A DNA stretch of 59,037 nucleotides from Rhodovulum adriaticum (GCF_004345735.1 NZ_SLXL01000016.1:1-59037), one strand, 5' to 3'; positions 49,858 to 58,910 are shown, counted from the stretch's first letter. Notes: generated by a model from the letters alone, not told the origin. Numbers and translations are program-made.

Positions 49858-50316
49858 ATGGACAAATTAACTGCGCTGATTGGTGCCGTTTTTGTTATCG
49901 GCGGGGGTTTTGCCGTTTGGCAGTTCGTTGGAGCCGAAGATTTAGCGGTTGGCCACTCCATGACGCCACCTGACACAAGCGAGATTGCCGAAGGCGATCC
50001 GATCGTCCAGGTCCAGCTGCCTGACGCACTCTCGCAGCAGGCGGCGCTTGGGAAGAACATATTCGAGGCAAAATGTTCCGAGTGTCACGGCGAAAATGCC
50101 GCCGGTCGCAACGGTGTTGCGCCGCCTCTCGTGCACAAGATCTACGAACCGAGCCACCATTCGGACATGGCTTTTGTTCTGGCAGCTCAAAACGGCGTCC
50201 GTGCACATCACTGGAATTTCGGTAATATGCCTAAGATCGAGGGATTGACCCAAGGAGACGTCAAGATGGTGGCCGCCTATGTCCGCGAATTGCAGCGGGC
50301 CAACGGGATCAACTGA
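49858..50316 (+). CDS. Membrane-anchored class I cytochrome c
   Basis: 152 residues from ATG at 49858. N-terminal membrane anchor (ALIGAVFVIGGGFAVWQFVG). Heme-binding CSECHGENAAG, axial Met probably in NFGNMPKIEGLT. Ends VKMVAAYVRELQRAN, typical of monoheme c. Electron carrier in the periplasm. Stop overlaps the next gene (ATGA). Confidence 0.85.
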   Translation: MDKLTALIGAVFVIGGGFAVWQFVGAEDLAVGHSMTPPDTSEIAEGDPIVQVQLPDALSQQAALGKNIFEAKCSECHGENAAGRNGVAPPLVHKIYEPSHHSDMAFVLAAQNGVRAHHWNFGNMPKIEGLTQGDVKMVAAYVRELQRANGIN

Positions 50317-50642
50317 TGCGTTGGTCGAAGACGAACCGATGGATTCTGTCGGCCGTTTTCGGCCTTTTCCTTGTAGTACTCGGGGTGCCAGAGGCGCCGG
50401 TATATCATGGTGAAACGTCGTTGGGGCAGGAATACCATGGTCACGAAGACGCAGGGCCATCGACCGAGGCCTCTGGCCACTGCCATCCAGGCCTCGATTG
50501 TTCTGTCCCGGCAGCGTTATTGCTTCAGCCGAACATGGCGTACGAGCCTTCTTTTCTGAAAGCCGTCATGCAAGACGGCGCGATCCAACGAACCGAATTG
50601 CGCCCGATCAGCGATCCTCCACCGCCCCGACGGTGGGTCTGA
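50316..50642 (+). CDS. Hypothetical exported protein with His-rich centre
   Basis: 108 residues from ATG sharing the upstream stop. One N-terminal membrane segment (WILSAVFGLFLVVLGVPEA), then a His-rich section (YHGETSLGQEYHGHEDAG, SGHCHPGLDCS) that could bind copper, and a C-terminus with the PPPPRRW motif. No family recognised. Coupled to the cytochrome c gene, so a periplasmic or membrane partner is likely. Confidence 0.55.
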   Translation: MRWSKTNRWILSAVFGLFLVVLGVPEAPVYHGETSLGQEYHGHEDAGPSTEASGHCHPGLDCSVPAALLLQPNMAYEPSFLKAVMQDGAIQRTELRPISDPPPPRRWV

Positions 50643-50685
50643 TTTCACGTCGCTCGAAAAGCAGACCCAAAGAAGGATCGAAGAC

Positions 50686-51279
50686 ATGAAAAAGACGACT
50701 ATCGTAGCGGCAGTGTTGATTGCAGGTACTGCGGTCACGGCATTCGCGCATAGCGGTGCCACCGGCATCGTGAAAGAGCGCATGGATGCCATGCTTGCAA
50801 TGGGGAAGGCGGTCAAGACCGTGGCCCCGATGATGCGGGGCGAAACGGCCTATGACGCAGAAACAGTGCGCGATGCCGCGCGCCTGTTCCAGCAGCACGC
50901 CGGTGAGAGCATGACAAAGCTGTTCCCAGAGGGCACAGGGGGCATGCCCTCGGAAGCCAAGGACGAGGTGTGGACCGACTGGGAGCGCTTCGCGGCATTG
51001 GCAAGTCAGCTGGAAGAATACTCTGAGGGCCTGGAACGCGCAGCCGACAATGGATTGGGCGGCATGAGCGGCAATACCTCCATGGATGGCGCCTCGATGA
51101 TGGGCGGCGGGTCAATGATGGGAGGCGATACAACCATGATGGGCGGGAGCACGATGATGGGCCGAGGCGACATGATGGATGCGGCCGCCATTGCCGAAAT
51201 GCCCGCCGACGCAGCATTCGCGATGACGACCCAGGTCTGTTCCGCATGCCATGAACGCTTCCGGGCGGAAGAAGACTGA
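50686..51279 (+). CDS. Cytochrome c' with Met/Gly-rich insert
   Basis: 197 residues. Signal peptide MKKTTIVAAVLIAGTAVTAFA. The four-helix cytochrome c' pattern is visible: GIVKERMDAMLAMGKAVK, FQQHAGESMTKLFPEG and KDEVWTDWERFAALASQLE, with the heme motif VCSACHERFRAEE at the C-terminus. Between helices III and IV (about 120-165) is an insert of repeated MMGG units (for example SMMGGDTTMMGGSTMMGRGD) absent from ordinary cytochromes c'. The Met clusters suggest Cu(I) binding (inference). Binds heme via Ccm. Confidence 0.85.
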   Translation: MKKTTIVAAVLIAGTAVTAFAHSGATGIVKERMDAMLAMGKAVKTVAPMMRGETAYDAETVRDAARLFQQHAGESMTKLFPEGTGGMPSEAKDEVWTDWERFAALASQLEEYSEGLERAADNGLGGMSGNTSMDGASMMGGGSMMGGDTTMMGGSTMMGRGDMMDAAAIAEMPADAAFAMTTQVCSACHERFRAEED

Positions 51280-51281
51280 CC

Positions 51282-52199
51282 ATGCGCCGGTTCTTGACAC
51301 TCGTCAGCGGGGCCGCCGTGCTGGGCGCGGCCAGCCTCGGCGTCGTGATTGCATGGCCTGTCGGCAGTGCAGTGACTCCGATTGCAATAGAGGGCAATGT
51401 CGACCGGGGCGCATATCTGGCGCGCGCCAGTGGGTGCATTGCCTGTCATACCAATTTTGAAGCGGGCGGCGCACCACTTGCCGGAGGGGCGCCGCTCGAA
51501 ACCCCGTTCGGAACGTTCTACCCGCCCAACCTGACGACAGACCCGGAACATGGCATGGGCGAATGGACGGCAGAACAGTTCGCAAAAGCCGTGCGGCAAG
51601 GCATCGGCCCCGATGGAACGCCGTACTATCCGTCTTTCCCGTACACCTTCTATGCGGATTTTTCTGATCAGGATATCGCTGACCTCTGGGCGGCGTTTCA
51701 AACCGTGCCGCCCGTGGACGAGCCTGCACCAGAAAATGATGTCAGCTTCCCATTCGACCAACGATGGGGGCTGAAGCTCTGGCGAGCGGCGTTCTTCTAC
51801 GATCCGGATACCGAACCGATTGAAGGGCGAAGCGACGCATGGAATCGAGGACGGGAATTGGTGCGCGGTGCGGCACATTGCGGAGCCTGCCATACGCCGC
51901 GCAATCTTGCGGGAGGCCGCGATATCGGTGCTTCCTTTGCAGGCAACGCCCAGCTTCCCGGTGGCAGCAAGGCCCCCGCGATACGGCCAAAAGACCTGGT
52001 CAAAAATGACTGGACGGTTTCAAACCTCGCTTATGCGCTCCAGACCGGCATCACCCCTTCGGGCGATGCTTTCGGCGGCAGCATGGCGGAAGTGGTTCGC
52101 GAGGGAACTCGGTTTCTGACACCTGCCGATCGCGAAGCGATGGCGCTTTTCCTGCTGAACAAGGACACGGTCGAGGCGGAGAACCCCGCGTCGAACTAA
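51282..52199 (+). CDS. Diheme cytochrome c
   Basis: 305 residues. Signal or anchor FLTLVSGAAVLGAASLGVVI. Two heme motifs: ASGCIACHTNFEAGG (near 51) and GAAHCGACHTPRNLAGG (near 203). The intervening NLTTDPEHGMGEWT and PYYPSFPYTFYADFSDQDIADLWA match membrane-dehydrogenase cytochrome subunits. It could accept electrons from the multicopper oxidase or another dehydrogenase. Starts 2 bases after the cytochrome c' stop. Confidence 0.88.
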   Translation: MRRFLTLVSGAAVLGAASLGVVIAWPVGSAVTPIAIEGNVDRGAYLARASGCIACHTNFEAGGAPLAGGAPLETPFGTFYPPNLTTDPEHGMGEWTAEQFAKAVRQGIGPDGTPYYPSFPYTFYADFSDQDIADLWAAFQTVPPVDEPAPENDVSFPFDQRWGLKLWRAAFFYDPDTEPIEGRSDAWNRGRELVRGAAHCGACHTPRNLAGGRDIGASFAGNAQLPGGSKAPAIRPKDLVKNDWTVSNLAYALQTGITPSGDAFGGSMAEVVREGTRFLTPADREAMALFLLNKDTVEAENPASN

Positions 52200-52205
52200 C
52201 ACCAC

Positions 52206-52229
52206 GCGGGGGCAACACGCCCCCGCTTT
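52206..52229 (+). terminator. GC-rich hairpin between diheme cytochrome and multicopper oxidase genes
   Basis: GCGGGGGC (52206-52213), loop AACAC, GCCCCCGC (52219-52226) then TTTC. Perfect 8-pair stem with a short T tract. Either a terminator or a processing/attenuation point; the next gene starts 14 bases later, so partial read-through is likely. Confidence 0.55.
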
Positions 52230-52242
52230 CTCGAGGATCGAA

Positions 52243-53637
52243 ATGAGACAAACACGTCGGGATTTCTTGCGCCATGCAACACTGGCGGCCTGCGCGGCGG
52301 CCATCCCGCAGTCGGCTTTTGCCGCGACCCCGTTCGAGGACCTGATTGCCAAGGTTGCACGTCGACAGCTTCTTCCGGACACCTACCCGGAAACAGAGAT
52401 CTGGGGCTATGACGGCCTCGTTCCGGCCCCGGAAATCAGGGTCACACAAGGCGATCGGGTGCGTCGCAGGTTTCGCAACGAGGTACCCGATCCCAGTTCG
52501 GTTCACTGGCACGGAATCCGGATCGACAACGCGATGGATGGCGTTTCAGGGCTGACCCAAGAGGCCGTAGCGCCGGGTGGAACCTTTGACTACGACTTCG
52601 TCGTACCGGACGCGGGCACCTATTGGTATCACGCGCATAATCGCTCATACGAGCAAGTCGCGCGTGGTCTGCGCGGTGCCTTGATCGTCGAAGAGGTCGA
52701 TGGACCGGACATCGACCGCGAGGAAGTCATCGTTCTGGAGGACTGGTTGCTCGACCCTGAGAGCGGGCAGCTGTTCGACAATTTCGAACAGCCCATGATG
52801 ATGAGCCACGGTGGACGTACCGGCAACTTTATCACGACCAACGGGCGCTATGACCTGACCTTGCCCGCGCAGCGCAACGAGCGCATTCGCTTGCGGATCA
52901 TCAACGCAGCAAGCGCTCGAATTTTCCCGCTGAGGCTCTCTGGATTCAGTGGCTGGACGGTGGCCGTGGATGGAATGCCAACCGGCCAACCCCAGTCGGT
53001 TGACGGCGAGTTGATCCTCGGCCCGGCACAGCGCGTCGACTTAATTGTGGATGTGACCGAAGACGAAGGCGGCACCGCCCAATTGCTTCGCATCGGCGAT
53101 GATGATCAACTGACCCCGTTGGTGAGTTTTCTGGTCAACGGCACAGCCAGTTCAGTACCAAGAGGCAAGCCACTGCCGTTGCCGCCGAACCCCGCGGCAC
53201 ACGCCCCGGACCTTGCCGATGCGCGTGATTTGCGACTGGTCATGTCCGGCGGGGCAATGGGGCGAATGCAGTCCGCATTGCTTGGCGGGGAACGTCTTGG
53301 ATTCCGTCAGCTTGCCCAAGCGGGCAAATTCTGGGCCCTGAATGATGTCGCCGAAATGACCTACACGCCACTGGCCGATCTATCCCTGAACGAGCCGGTG
53401 CGCCTGAAGATCGAGAACCAGACCGTTTTCCCACATGCGATGCACCTGCACGGGATGCATTTCCGCGAGCTGCGCCCCGACGGCGCGTTCGGGCCGATGC
53501 GGGACACGATCCTGTTGGCCGGCAACGAGTCCCGGGAGATCGCCTTTACGGCAGACAATCCCGGCAAGTGGCTGTTCCATTGCCACATGCTCAGCCACGC
53601 CGCATCTGGCATGACAACCTGGATACGGGTCACATGA
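52243..53637 (+). CDS. Multicopper oxidase
   Basis: 464 residues. Tat signal TRRDFLRHATLAACAAAIP. All copper sites are present: VHWHGIRID, TYWYHAHNRS, FPHAMHLHGMHF and WLFHCHMLSHAASGM (T1 Cys-His and Met axial ligand, plus T2/T3 histidines). Three cupredoxin domains. Compact; no Met-rich insert as in CueO or CopA. Oxidises Cu(I) or another small reductant with O2 in the periplasm, or passes electrons to nearby cytochromes (inference). Overlaps the next cytochrome gene. Confidence 0.92.
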   Translation: MRQTRRDFLRHATLAACAAAIPQSAFAATPFEDLIAKVARRQLLPDTYPETEIWGYDGLVPAPEIRVTQGDRVRRRFRNEVPDPSSVHWHGIRIDNAMDGVSGLTQEAVAPGGTFDYDFVVPDAGTYWYHAHNRSYEQVARGLRGALIVEEVDGPDIDREEVIVLEDWLLDPESGQLFDNFEQPMMMSHGGRTGNFITTNGRYDLTLPAQRNERIRLRIINAASARIFPLRLSGFSGWTVAVDGMPTGQPQSVDGELILGPAQRVDLIVDVTEDEGGTAQLLRIGDDDQLTPLVSFLVNGTASSVPRGKPLPLPPNPAAHAPDLADARDLRLVMSGGAMGRMQSALLGGERLGFRQLAQAGKFWALNDVAEMTYTPLADLSLNEPVRLKIENQTVFPHAMHLHGMHFRELRPDGAFGPMRDTILLAGNESREIAFTADNPGKWLFHCHMLSHAASGMTTWIRVT

Positions 53638-54116
53638 GATATCTCGTTTGGTCCCTTCCGATCACTGTCGCAGCAGCCGCCTTCACGTATTGGCTCTCGA
53701 CCAGTGCATCCTCGGATGTCGGCAGCGCGTCCAGGGCGGAGAGCTACGACATCGAAGAAGGCGCGTTGCTCTACGCAGAAAACTGTGCGTCTTGTCATGG
53801 CGCGGGTCTGGAAGGCCAGCCGGAATGGCGAACGCCCGGCGCGGATGGGCGCCTGCCAGCACCACCACATGATGAGACGGGTCACACCTGGCATCATCCT
53901 GACAGCCTGCTCTTCGATTACACAAAACTGGGGGGTGCGGCGCTTCTGGCGCGTCAGGGCGTCGAATTCGACAGTGGCATGCCCGGTTTCGCAGACGTGC
54001 TGACCGACCAGCAAATTCACAACATCCTGGCCTTCATCCGGTCCACCTGGCCAGACCGCATCCGCGAAGTCCAGGCCGCGCGGACAGAAGCCGACGAACA
54101 ACGGGGAGAGAACTAA
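53634..54116 (+). CDS. Monoheme cytochrome c
   Basis: 160 residues from ATG at 53634, overlapping the oxidase stop (ATGA). Membrane anchor YLVWSLPITVAAAAFTYWLS, heme motif ENCASCHGAGLEG, probable axial Met in DSGMPGFADVLTDQQI. His-rich loop HDETGHTWHHPDS. Translational coupling suggests it is the direct electron partner of the multicopper oxidase. Confidence 0.87.
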   Translation: MRYLVWSLPITVAAAAFTYWLSTSASSDVGSASRAESYDIEEGALLYAENCASCHGAGLEGQPEWRTPGADGRLPAPPHDETGHTWHHPDSLLFDYTKLGGAALLARQGVEFDSGMPGFADVLTDQQIHNILAFIRSTWPDRIREVQAARTEADEQRGEN

Positions 54117-54117
54117 A

Positions 54118-54849
54118 ATGCGTTTCAGACAAGCCTTCACGACGGTCGCGATAGCTGCCTTGCTTCCGATACCGGCACTCGCGGACGAACTGTCAGAGTC
54201 CCGGGTCAAGGAACTTGTGCTCGAGGCAATCCGCGAGAACCCGGAGATTGTCATGGAGGCCGTGGCGATCCTCGAACAAAGGCAGGCGCAAGCGCAGGAG
54301 CTCAGTCAGGCCCAAGTTCTGAATGACCAGCGCGATCTGATCGAGAACGATCCGAATGCGCCGGTTCTCGGCAACCTGGAAGGGGACGTCACTGTTGTGG
54401 AATTTTTCGACTACAACTGTCCCTATTGTCGGCGGGTCAAACCCGAGGTGCGGGCTTTGATCGAAGACGATCCCAACATTCGCCTCGTCTATCGTGAATG
54501 GCCCATTCTCGGAGACGGATCGGTGTTTGCCGCGAAAGCGGCCTTGGCAGCGCGCAAGCAGGACAAATACGAAGAGTTTCACTGGGCAATGATGGGGCTG
54601 GAAGGCCGCGCGGAAGAGGCCTCCGTGCTGCGCGTGGCCGAGGAGATCGGCCTGGATATCGCGCAGTTGCGCAAGGACATGGAGGCCCCCGAGGTCGAAG
54701 AGCACATTGCGACCTCCATGCAACTGACCCAAGCTCTGGGCTTTAACGGCACGCCGTCTTTCGTGATCGGGGATGCGCTGGTCCCGGGCTTCGTCGAAAA
54801 GGCGCAGCTTGCCGACTTGGTCGAGGAAGCCCGCAAAGTCGAAGACTGA
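54118..54849 (+). CDS. DsbA-family disulfide oxidoreductase
   Basis: 243 residues. Signal peptide FTTVAIAALLPIPALA, N-terminal helical region (ENPEIVMEAVAILEQRQAQ), then the thioredoxin fold with DYNCPYCRRVKPEV and cis-Pro FNGTPSFVIGDA. Resembles Com1/ScsC-type proteins, which work with ScsB/DsbD-like reductases; one is encoded at 46.4-48.5 kb. Starts 2 bases after the cytochrome stop, last gene of the operon. Confidence 0.9.
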   Translation: MRFRQAFTTVAIAALLPIPALADELSESRVKELVLEAIRENPEIVMEAVAILEQRQAQAQELSQAQVLNDQRDLIENDPNAPVLGNLEGDVTVVEFFDYNCPYCRRVKPEVRALIEDDPNIRLVYREWPILGDGSVFAAKAALAARKQDKYEEFHWAMMGLEGRAEEASVLRVAEEIGLDIAQLRKDMEAPEVEEHIATSMQLTQALGFNGTPSFVIGDALVPGFVEKAQLADLVEEARKVED

Positions 54850-54856
54850 AATTCTG

Positions 54857-54886
54857 TGCCCGGACCACCCTTGGGTGGTCCAGGCA
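54857..54886. terminator. Strong bidirectional hairpin between dsbA-like and copZ genes
   Basis: TGCC, C, GGACCACCC, loop TT, GGGTGGTCC, A, GGCA: a 13-pair interrupted stem in the 42 bp between convergent genes. No T run, but its stability and place suggest a shared transcription barrier. Confidence 0.6.
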
Positions 54887-54891
54887 CTGCA

Positions 54892-55092
54892 TCAAGCGGC
54901 CGCAGGTTCCACGTTGTAGCCCGCATCCCGAATGATCGCTTGGACCTGATCGGCTGGTAACACGCTGTCGACATGCACCTGTCGGGCAGAAAGGTCACAT
55001 TCTACGCCTGCATTCGGATCTGCGCTCTTCACCGCGCTTTCGATTGCTGCGGTGCAATGCCCACAGCTCATGTCCGGAACGCTGAACTTCAT
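54892..55092 (-). CDS. copZ: Copper chaperone CopZ (HMA domain)
   Basis: 66 residues from ATG at 55092 (AAGGAG 8 bases upstream). Single heavy-metal-associated domain: VPDMSCGHCTAAIESAVK with the Cu(I)-binding CxxC, ending IRDAGYNVEPAAA. Delivers Cu(I) to CopA in the cytoplasm. Divergent from copA, under its own CueR-type promoter. Confidence 0.88.
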   Translation of the reverse strand: MKFSVPDMSCGHCTAAIESAVKSADPNAGVECDLSARQVHVDSVLPADQVQAIIRDAGYNVEPAAA

Positions 55093-55124
55093 CGGAACCA
55101 CTCCTTGATCTGATTTCTATCGGT

Positions 55125-55155
55125 GACATGGGGCTTCCCCCCGCTGGAAGGTCAA
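55125..55155 (-). promoter_or_regulatory. CueR-type promoter of copZ
   Basis: On the minus strand TTGACC (55155-55150), a 19-base spacer and CATGTC (55130-55125). The spacer contains CTTCC-N9-GGAAG, the classic CueR operator layout. Confidence 0.75.
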
Positions 55156-55183
55156 GTGAAGAAATTTATTTGGCGCCCTCCCA

Positions 55184-55214
55184 TTGACCCTCCAGTAACT
55201 GGAAGCCTCATATT
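55184..55214 (+). promoter_or_regulatory. CueR-type promoter of copA
   Basis: TTGACC (55184-55189), a 19-base spacer and CATATT (55209-55214), with the dyad TCCAGT-A-ACTGGA inside. Same architecture as the divergent copZ promoter, so both should respond to the CueR encoded after copA. Confidence 0.78.
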
Positions 55215-55244
55215 CCACTTCGAATGGAAAAACAGGTGACACAT

Positions 55245-57755
55245 ATGCCCGAACCCAAACAGATCAGCCTGCCGATCGAAGGCATGTCATGCGCGTCCTG
55301 CGTTGGCAGGGTCGATCGCGCATTGAATGCAATCGACGGCGTAGAGGATGTGTCGGTGAACCTTGCCTCGGAAACTGCTCGCATGAGCGTGGACGCGCTC
55401 AAGCGCATTCCCGACATCATCGAATCCCTTCGCGAGCTGGGCTACCCCGCGCGGAAGGCCAGGGCCGAACTCACGATTGCAGCGATGTCCTGTGCCTCTT
55501 GCGTCGGGCGGGTCGATAAGGCGCTTGCCGCGGTGCCCGGGGTGGTCGAGGTGAACGTCAACCTCGCCTCAGAGACGGCGACGGTCATTTACGTCGAAGG
55601 TCTTGTCACGACATCCGATCTGATCGAATCAAGCGGCGCGGCAGGGTATCCAGCAACCGTGGCAACGGCCCAGGCCGGTGACGACAGAGTTGCGCGCAAG
55701 GAGGAAGAGGCTCAGGCGCTTGCCAAACGGGTCACCTTTGCGGCCATCCTCGCCTTGCCGGTCTTCCTGATCGAAATGGGTGGCCACGTCATTCCGGCCG
55801 TTCATATGCTGATCGAGACCACGATTGGCCAGCAGACGAGTTGGCTTCTTCAGTTCGTGCTGACGACAATCGTTCTCTTCGGCCCGGGCCGGACGTTTTA
55901 CACCAAGGGTTTCCCGGCCTTGTTCCGGGGTGCCCCCGACATGAACAGCCTCGTCGCGGTCGGCACCGGGGCGGCTTACCTTTATTCCGTGGTTGCGACA
56001 TTCGTACCGTCGGTCCTGCCTGACACGCTGCGCACCGTCTATTTCGAGGCGGCAGCGGTCATCGTCGTTCTGATCCTTCTGGGGCGGTTTCTTGAAGCGC
56101 GCGCCAAGGGGAGAACGGGCGCGGCCATCCAGAAGCTATTAGGGCTTCAGGCGCGGACTGCACGCGTGATGCGGGACGGAGAAAGCGTCGAGATCGAGAT
56201 CGATGCGCTGGTTCAGGGTGACATCGTCATCGTGCGCCCTGGTGAACGCATCGCGGTCGATGGCGAGGTCATCGAGGGGACCAGCCGCGTCGACGAAAGC
56301 ATGCTGACAGGCGAGCCGATCCCCGCTGAAAAAGGTGCCGGAGATACGGTGACCGGCGGGACGGTCAACGGCGCCGGAAGCCTACAGTTCCTCGCCACGC
56401 GGGTCGGCGCCGACACGACCCTGGCGCAGATTATTCGCATGGTCGAAGAGGCCCAGGGCGCCAAACTGCCGATCCAGGGATTGGTCGACCGGATCACCTT
56501 GTGGTTCGTGCCTGCCGTGATGGCGATCGCGGCGGCGACCGTGCTGGTCTGGCTGTTTTTCGGGCCTGATCCGGCCCTGACGATGGCGCTGGTCGCCGGT
56601 GTGTCGGTGCTCATCATCGCGTGCCCCTGCGCGATGGGGCTTGCGACGCCGACCTCGATCATGGTCGGGACGGGACGTGCTGCGGAAATGGGTGTCCTGT
56701 TCCGTAAAGGTGACGCCTTGCAGCAACTTGATTCCGTTGATGTGGTCGCCCTCGACAAAACAGGCACGGTGACCGAGGGGCGACCCGCACTGACTGACCT
56801 TGTGCTGGCGGAAGGGTTCGATCGCCCAACAACGCTCTCGAAGATCGCTGCCGTGGAGTCGCTCTCCGAGCATCCTGTCGCGGACGCCATCGTGCGGGCC
56901 GCGCGGGCCGAGGGCGCACCTCTTGTGGCGGCCGAAGGCTTTCAATCGGTCACAGGTTACGGCGTGCGCGCCGTGGTCGAAGACGTGGAGGTGTTGGTTG
57001 GGGCCGACCGCTACATGGCGCGCGAAGGCATTGACGTCTCGGCATTGGCTCCAGAGGAAACGAAGATCGCAAGCAAGGGTCGCACGGCGCTTTACGCTGC
57101 CATAGATGGGCGTGTCGCCGCCGTGATCGGCGTGGCCGATCCGGTCAAACCGGCAAGCCGCGCAGCCATCGCAGCGCTGCACGAAAAGGGTCTTGCGGTT
57201 GCGATGATCACCGGCGACAAACGCGAAACCGCCGAAGCCATCGCCCGCGAAACCGGTATCGACCACGTCATCGCCGGCGTCCTGCCGGACGGCAAGGTTG
57301 CGGCGCTCGACAGTTTGCGCCAAGGGAACAAGCGCATCGCCTTTGTCGGCGACGGGATCAACGACGCCCCGGCGCTGGCGCATGCCGATGTGGGCATCGC
57401 CATTGGAACCGGCACCGATGTGGCCATCGAATCTGCGGATGTCGTCCTGATGTCGGGCGATTTGCGCGGCGTGGTGAACGCCTTCGAAGTATCGCGGCGG
57501 ACCATGCGCAACATCCGGCAGAACCTGTTCTGGGCCTTTGCCTACAACGTGGCACTTATTCCGGTCGCTGCCGGGGTGCTTTATCCCGCCTTTGGGTTGC
57601 TCCTGTCACCAATCCTTGCGGCGGGTGCGATGGCGTTGTCCTCGGTGTTTGTCCTGACCAATGCCCTGCGGCTGCGGCGCATCGCGCCTGCGATGGACGA
57701 GCAGCGCGCAATCCCGGCAGAGCTGGCAGCCGCCACTCCTGCTCCAGCAGAATAA
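55245..57755 (+). CDS. copA: Cu(I)-exporting P1B-type ATPase CopA
   Basis: 836 residues from ATG at 55245 (AGGTG upstream); ATG at 55224 would lie only about 10 bases after the -10 box and is less likely. Two N-terminal HMA domains ([15 protein letters not shown] and [15 protein letters not shown]), eight membrane helices with [17 protein letters not shown] (CPC), actuator [13 protein letters not shown], phosphorylation [33 protein letters not shown], and the C-terminal [13 protein letters not shown] copper-site strings. Expels Cu(I) to the periplasm. Confidence 0.95.
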   Translation: MPEPKQISLPIEGMSCASCVGRVDRALNAIDGVEDVSVNLASETARMSVDALKRIPDIIESLRELGYPARKARAELTIAAMSCASCVGRVDKALAAVPGVVEVNVNLASETATVIYVEGLVTTSDLIESSGAAGYPATVATAQAGDDRVARKEEEAQALAKRVTFAAILALPVFLIEMGGHVIPAVHMLIETTIGQQTSWLLQFVLTTIVLFGPGRTFYTKGFPALFRGAPDMNSLVAVGTGAAYLYSVVATFVPSVLPDTLRTVYFEAAAVIVVLILLGRFLEARAKGRTGAAIQKLLGLQARTARVMRDGESVEIEIDALVQGDIVIVRPGERIAVDGEVIEGTSRVDESMLTGEPIPAEKGAGDTVTGGTVNGAGSLQFLATRVGADTTLAQIIRMVEEAQGAKLPIQGLVDRITLWFVPAVMAIAAATVLVWLFFGPDPALTMALVAGVSVLIIACPCAMGLATPTSIMVGTGRAAEMGVLFRKGDALQQLDSVDVVALDKTGTVTEGRPALTDLVLAEGFDRPTTLSKIAAVESLSEHPVADAIVRAARAEGAPLVAAEGFQSVTGYGVRAVVEDVEVLVGADRYMAREGIDVSALAPEETKIASKGRTALYAAIDGRVAAVIGVADPVKPASRAAIAALHEKGLAVAMITGDKRETAEAIARETGIDHVIAGVLPDGKVAALDSLRQGNKRIAFVGDGINDAPALAHADVGIAIGTGTDVAIESADVVLMSGDLRGVVNAFEVSRRTMRNIRQNLFWAFAYNVALIPVAAGVLYPAFGLLLSPILAAGAMALSSVFVLTNALRLRRIAPAMDEQRAIPAELAAATPAPAE

Positions 57756-57767
57756 CGGAGGTTCGAC

Positions 57768-58166
57768 ATGAACATCGGAGACGTTGCCCGACAATCGGGT
57801 GTGCCCCCAAAAACAATCCGCTACTACGAGGACATCGGGCTGATCCGCCCGAACCGTAGCGAGAACGGCTACCGCGCGTTCACCGAGAGCCACATTCACA
57901 AGCTGGCGTTTCTGGGTCGCGCACGGGCCTTGGGGTTCACCATCGAAGATTGCAGGACGCTCCTGTCGCTCTACGAGGATGAAAACCGCGAAAGCATGCA
58001 AGTGAAGGCGGTTGCGGAAGACCATCTGCGCCAGATCGAGGAAAAGATCGCGAAACTGCAATCCATGCGCGCGACGCTCGCCGAACTGGTGGAAAAATGT
58101 GCCGGGGATCACCGGCCCGACTGCCCCATCATCGAGGATCTGTCGCCGGAGCGGTTGGCCAAGTGA
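57768..58166 (+). CDS. cueR: Cu(I)-responsive regulator CueR
   Basis: 132 residues (AACGGAGGTTCGAC upstream). MerR-type winged helix MNIGDVARQSGVPPKTIRYY and NGYRAFTESHIHKLAFLGRA. Ser76 sits where divalent sensors have Cys, and Cys111 and Cys119 (CAGDHRPDC) form the monovalent-metal loop, as in E. coli CueR. Activates copA and copZ from the two 19-bp-spacer promoters. Confidence 0.93.
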   Translation: MNIGDVARQSGVPPKTIRYYEDIGLIRPNRSENGYRAFTESHIHKLAFLGRARALGFTIEDCRTLLSLYEDENRESMQVKAVAEDHLRQIEEKIAKLQSMRATLAELVEKCAGDHRPDCPIIEDLSPERLAK

Positions 58167-58187
58167 CAGGCAAGAAGGGGCTGTACC

Positions 58188-58910
58188 TCAGAACCAGATC
58201 GCGCGGACCGGCATCCAGATACCCATGAAGATCATCATCAGGTTTTCCGTCAGCGAAATGAACCCCAGCGGGACGGAACTGTCACCGCCGACGCAGGCGC
58301 ATTTCAGCTCTCTCTTGTCGATATAAACAGCCTTGAACACGCTGACAGCGCCGACCGTGCCGATAAACAGGGCGACAGGCGCCGAGAGCCACAGCAGCGC
58401 GCCGGCAGTCATCAGGACACCTGCCAACGCTTCGCCGAACGGGTAGACCTTGCCGTATCGCACCCATTTGCGCGCCAGCAGATCGTAGTTGAGGAACATC
58501 GTCGAAAACCCTTCGACATCCTGCAATTTCTGGATCGCGAGAATGGTCATGGACAGCGAAATGAACCATTCGAACCCCCGCAAGGTAAGGACCGACCCGT
58601 ACTGGTGCCAAGACAGGCCCAATGCCAACAGCGCGGCAACGGAAAAGATCGCGATGACCGGCTGGTAGGTCGTGTCGCTTTGCTCTTCCTCGGGTGGGTC
58701 AATGTCGAAAAACACCCTGAGATCGTCGTAACCGCCGATCCGTTCGTCCCCGATGAAAGTCTGCGGCGTCGTCTCGACCCCGTGCTTCTCCATGAAAGCA
58801 TCGGTGTCTTCACGGGTGTCAAGCGGATGGTCTTCCACCTCGAAGCCTTGCCGCTCCAGCAGGTCTTTCGATTTCAGACCGTAGGGGCAGACATGGCCCG
58901 GCATGACCAT
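58188..58910 (-). CDS. Glutaredoxin-MauE fusion membrane protein
   Basis: 240 residues from ATG at 58910; an in-frame stop lies 17 codons upstream with no other start. Residues 1-70 are glutaredoxin-like (MPGHVCPYGLKSKDLLERQG, ETTPQTFIGDERIGGYDDL), with a single Cys in the VCPYG site. Residues 85-240 form four membrane helices of MauE/DoxX type, with VFKAVYIDKRELKCACVGGDS carrying a Cys pair. Probably a membrane thiol-redox enzyme linked to metal stress; substrate unknown. Convergent with cueR. Confidence 0.8.
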   Translation of the reverse strand: MVMPGHVCPYGLKSKDLLERQGFEVEDHPLDTREDTDAFMEKHGVETTPQTFIGDERIGGYDDLRVFFDIDPPEEEQSDTTYQPVIAIFSVAALLALGLSWHQYGSVLTLRGFEWFISLSMTILAIQKLQDVEGFSTMFLNYDLLARKWVRYGKVYPFGEALAGVLMTAGALLWLSAPVALFIGTVGAVSVFKAVYIDKRELKCACVGGDSSVPLGFISLTENLMMIFMGIWMPVRAIWF

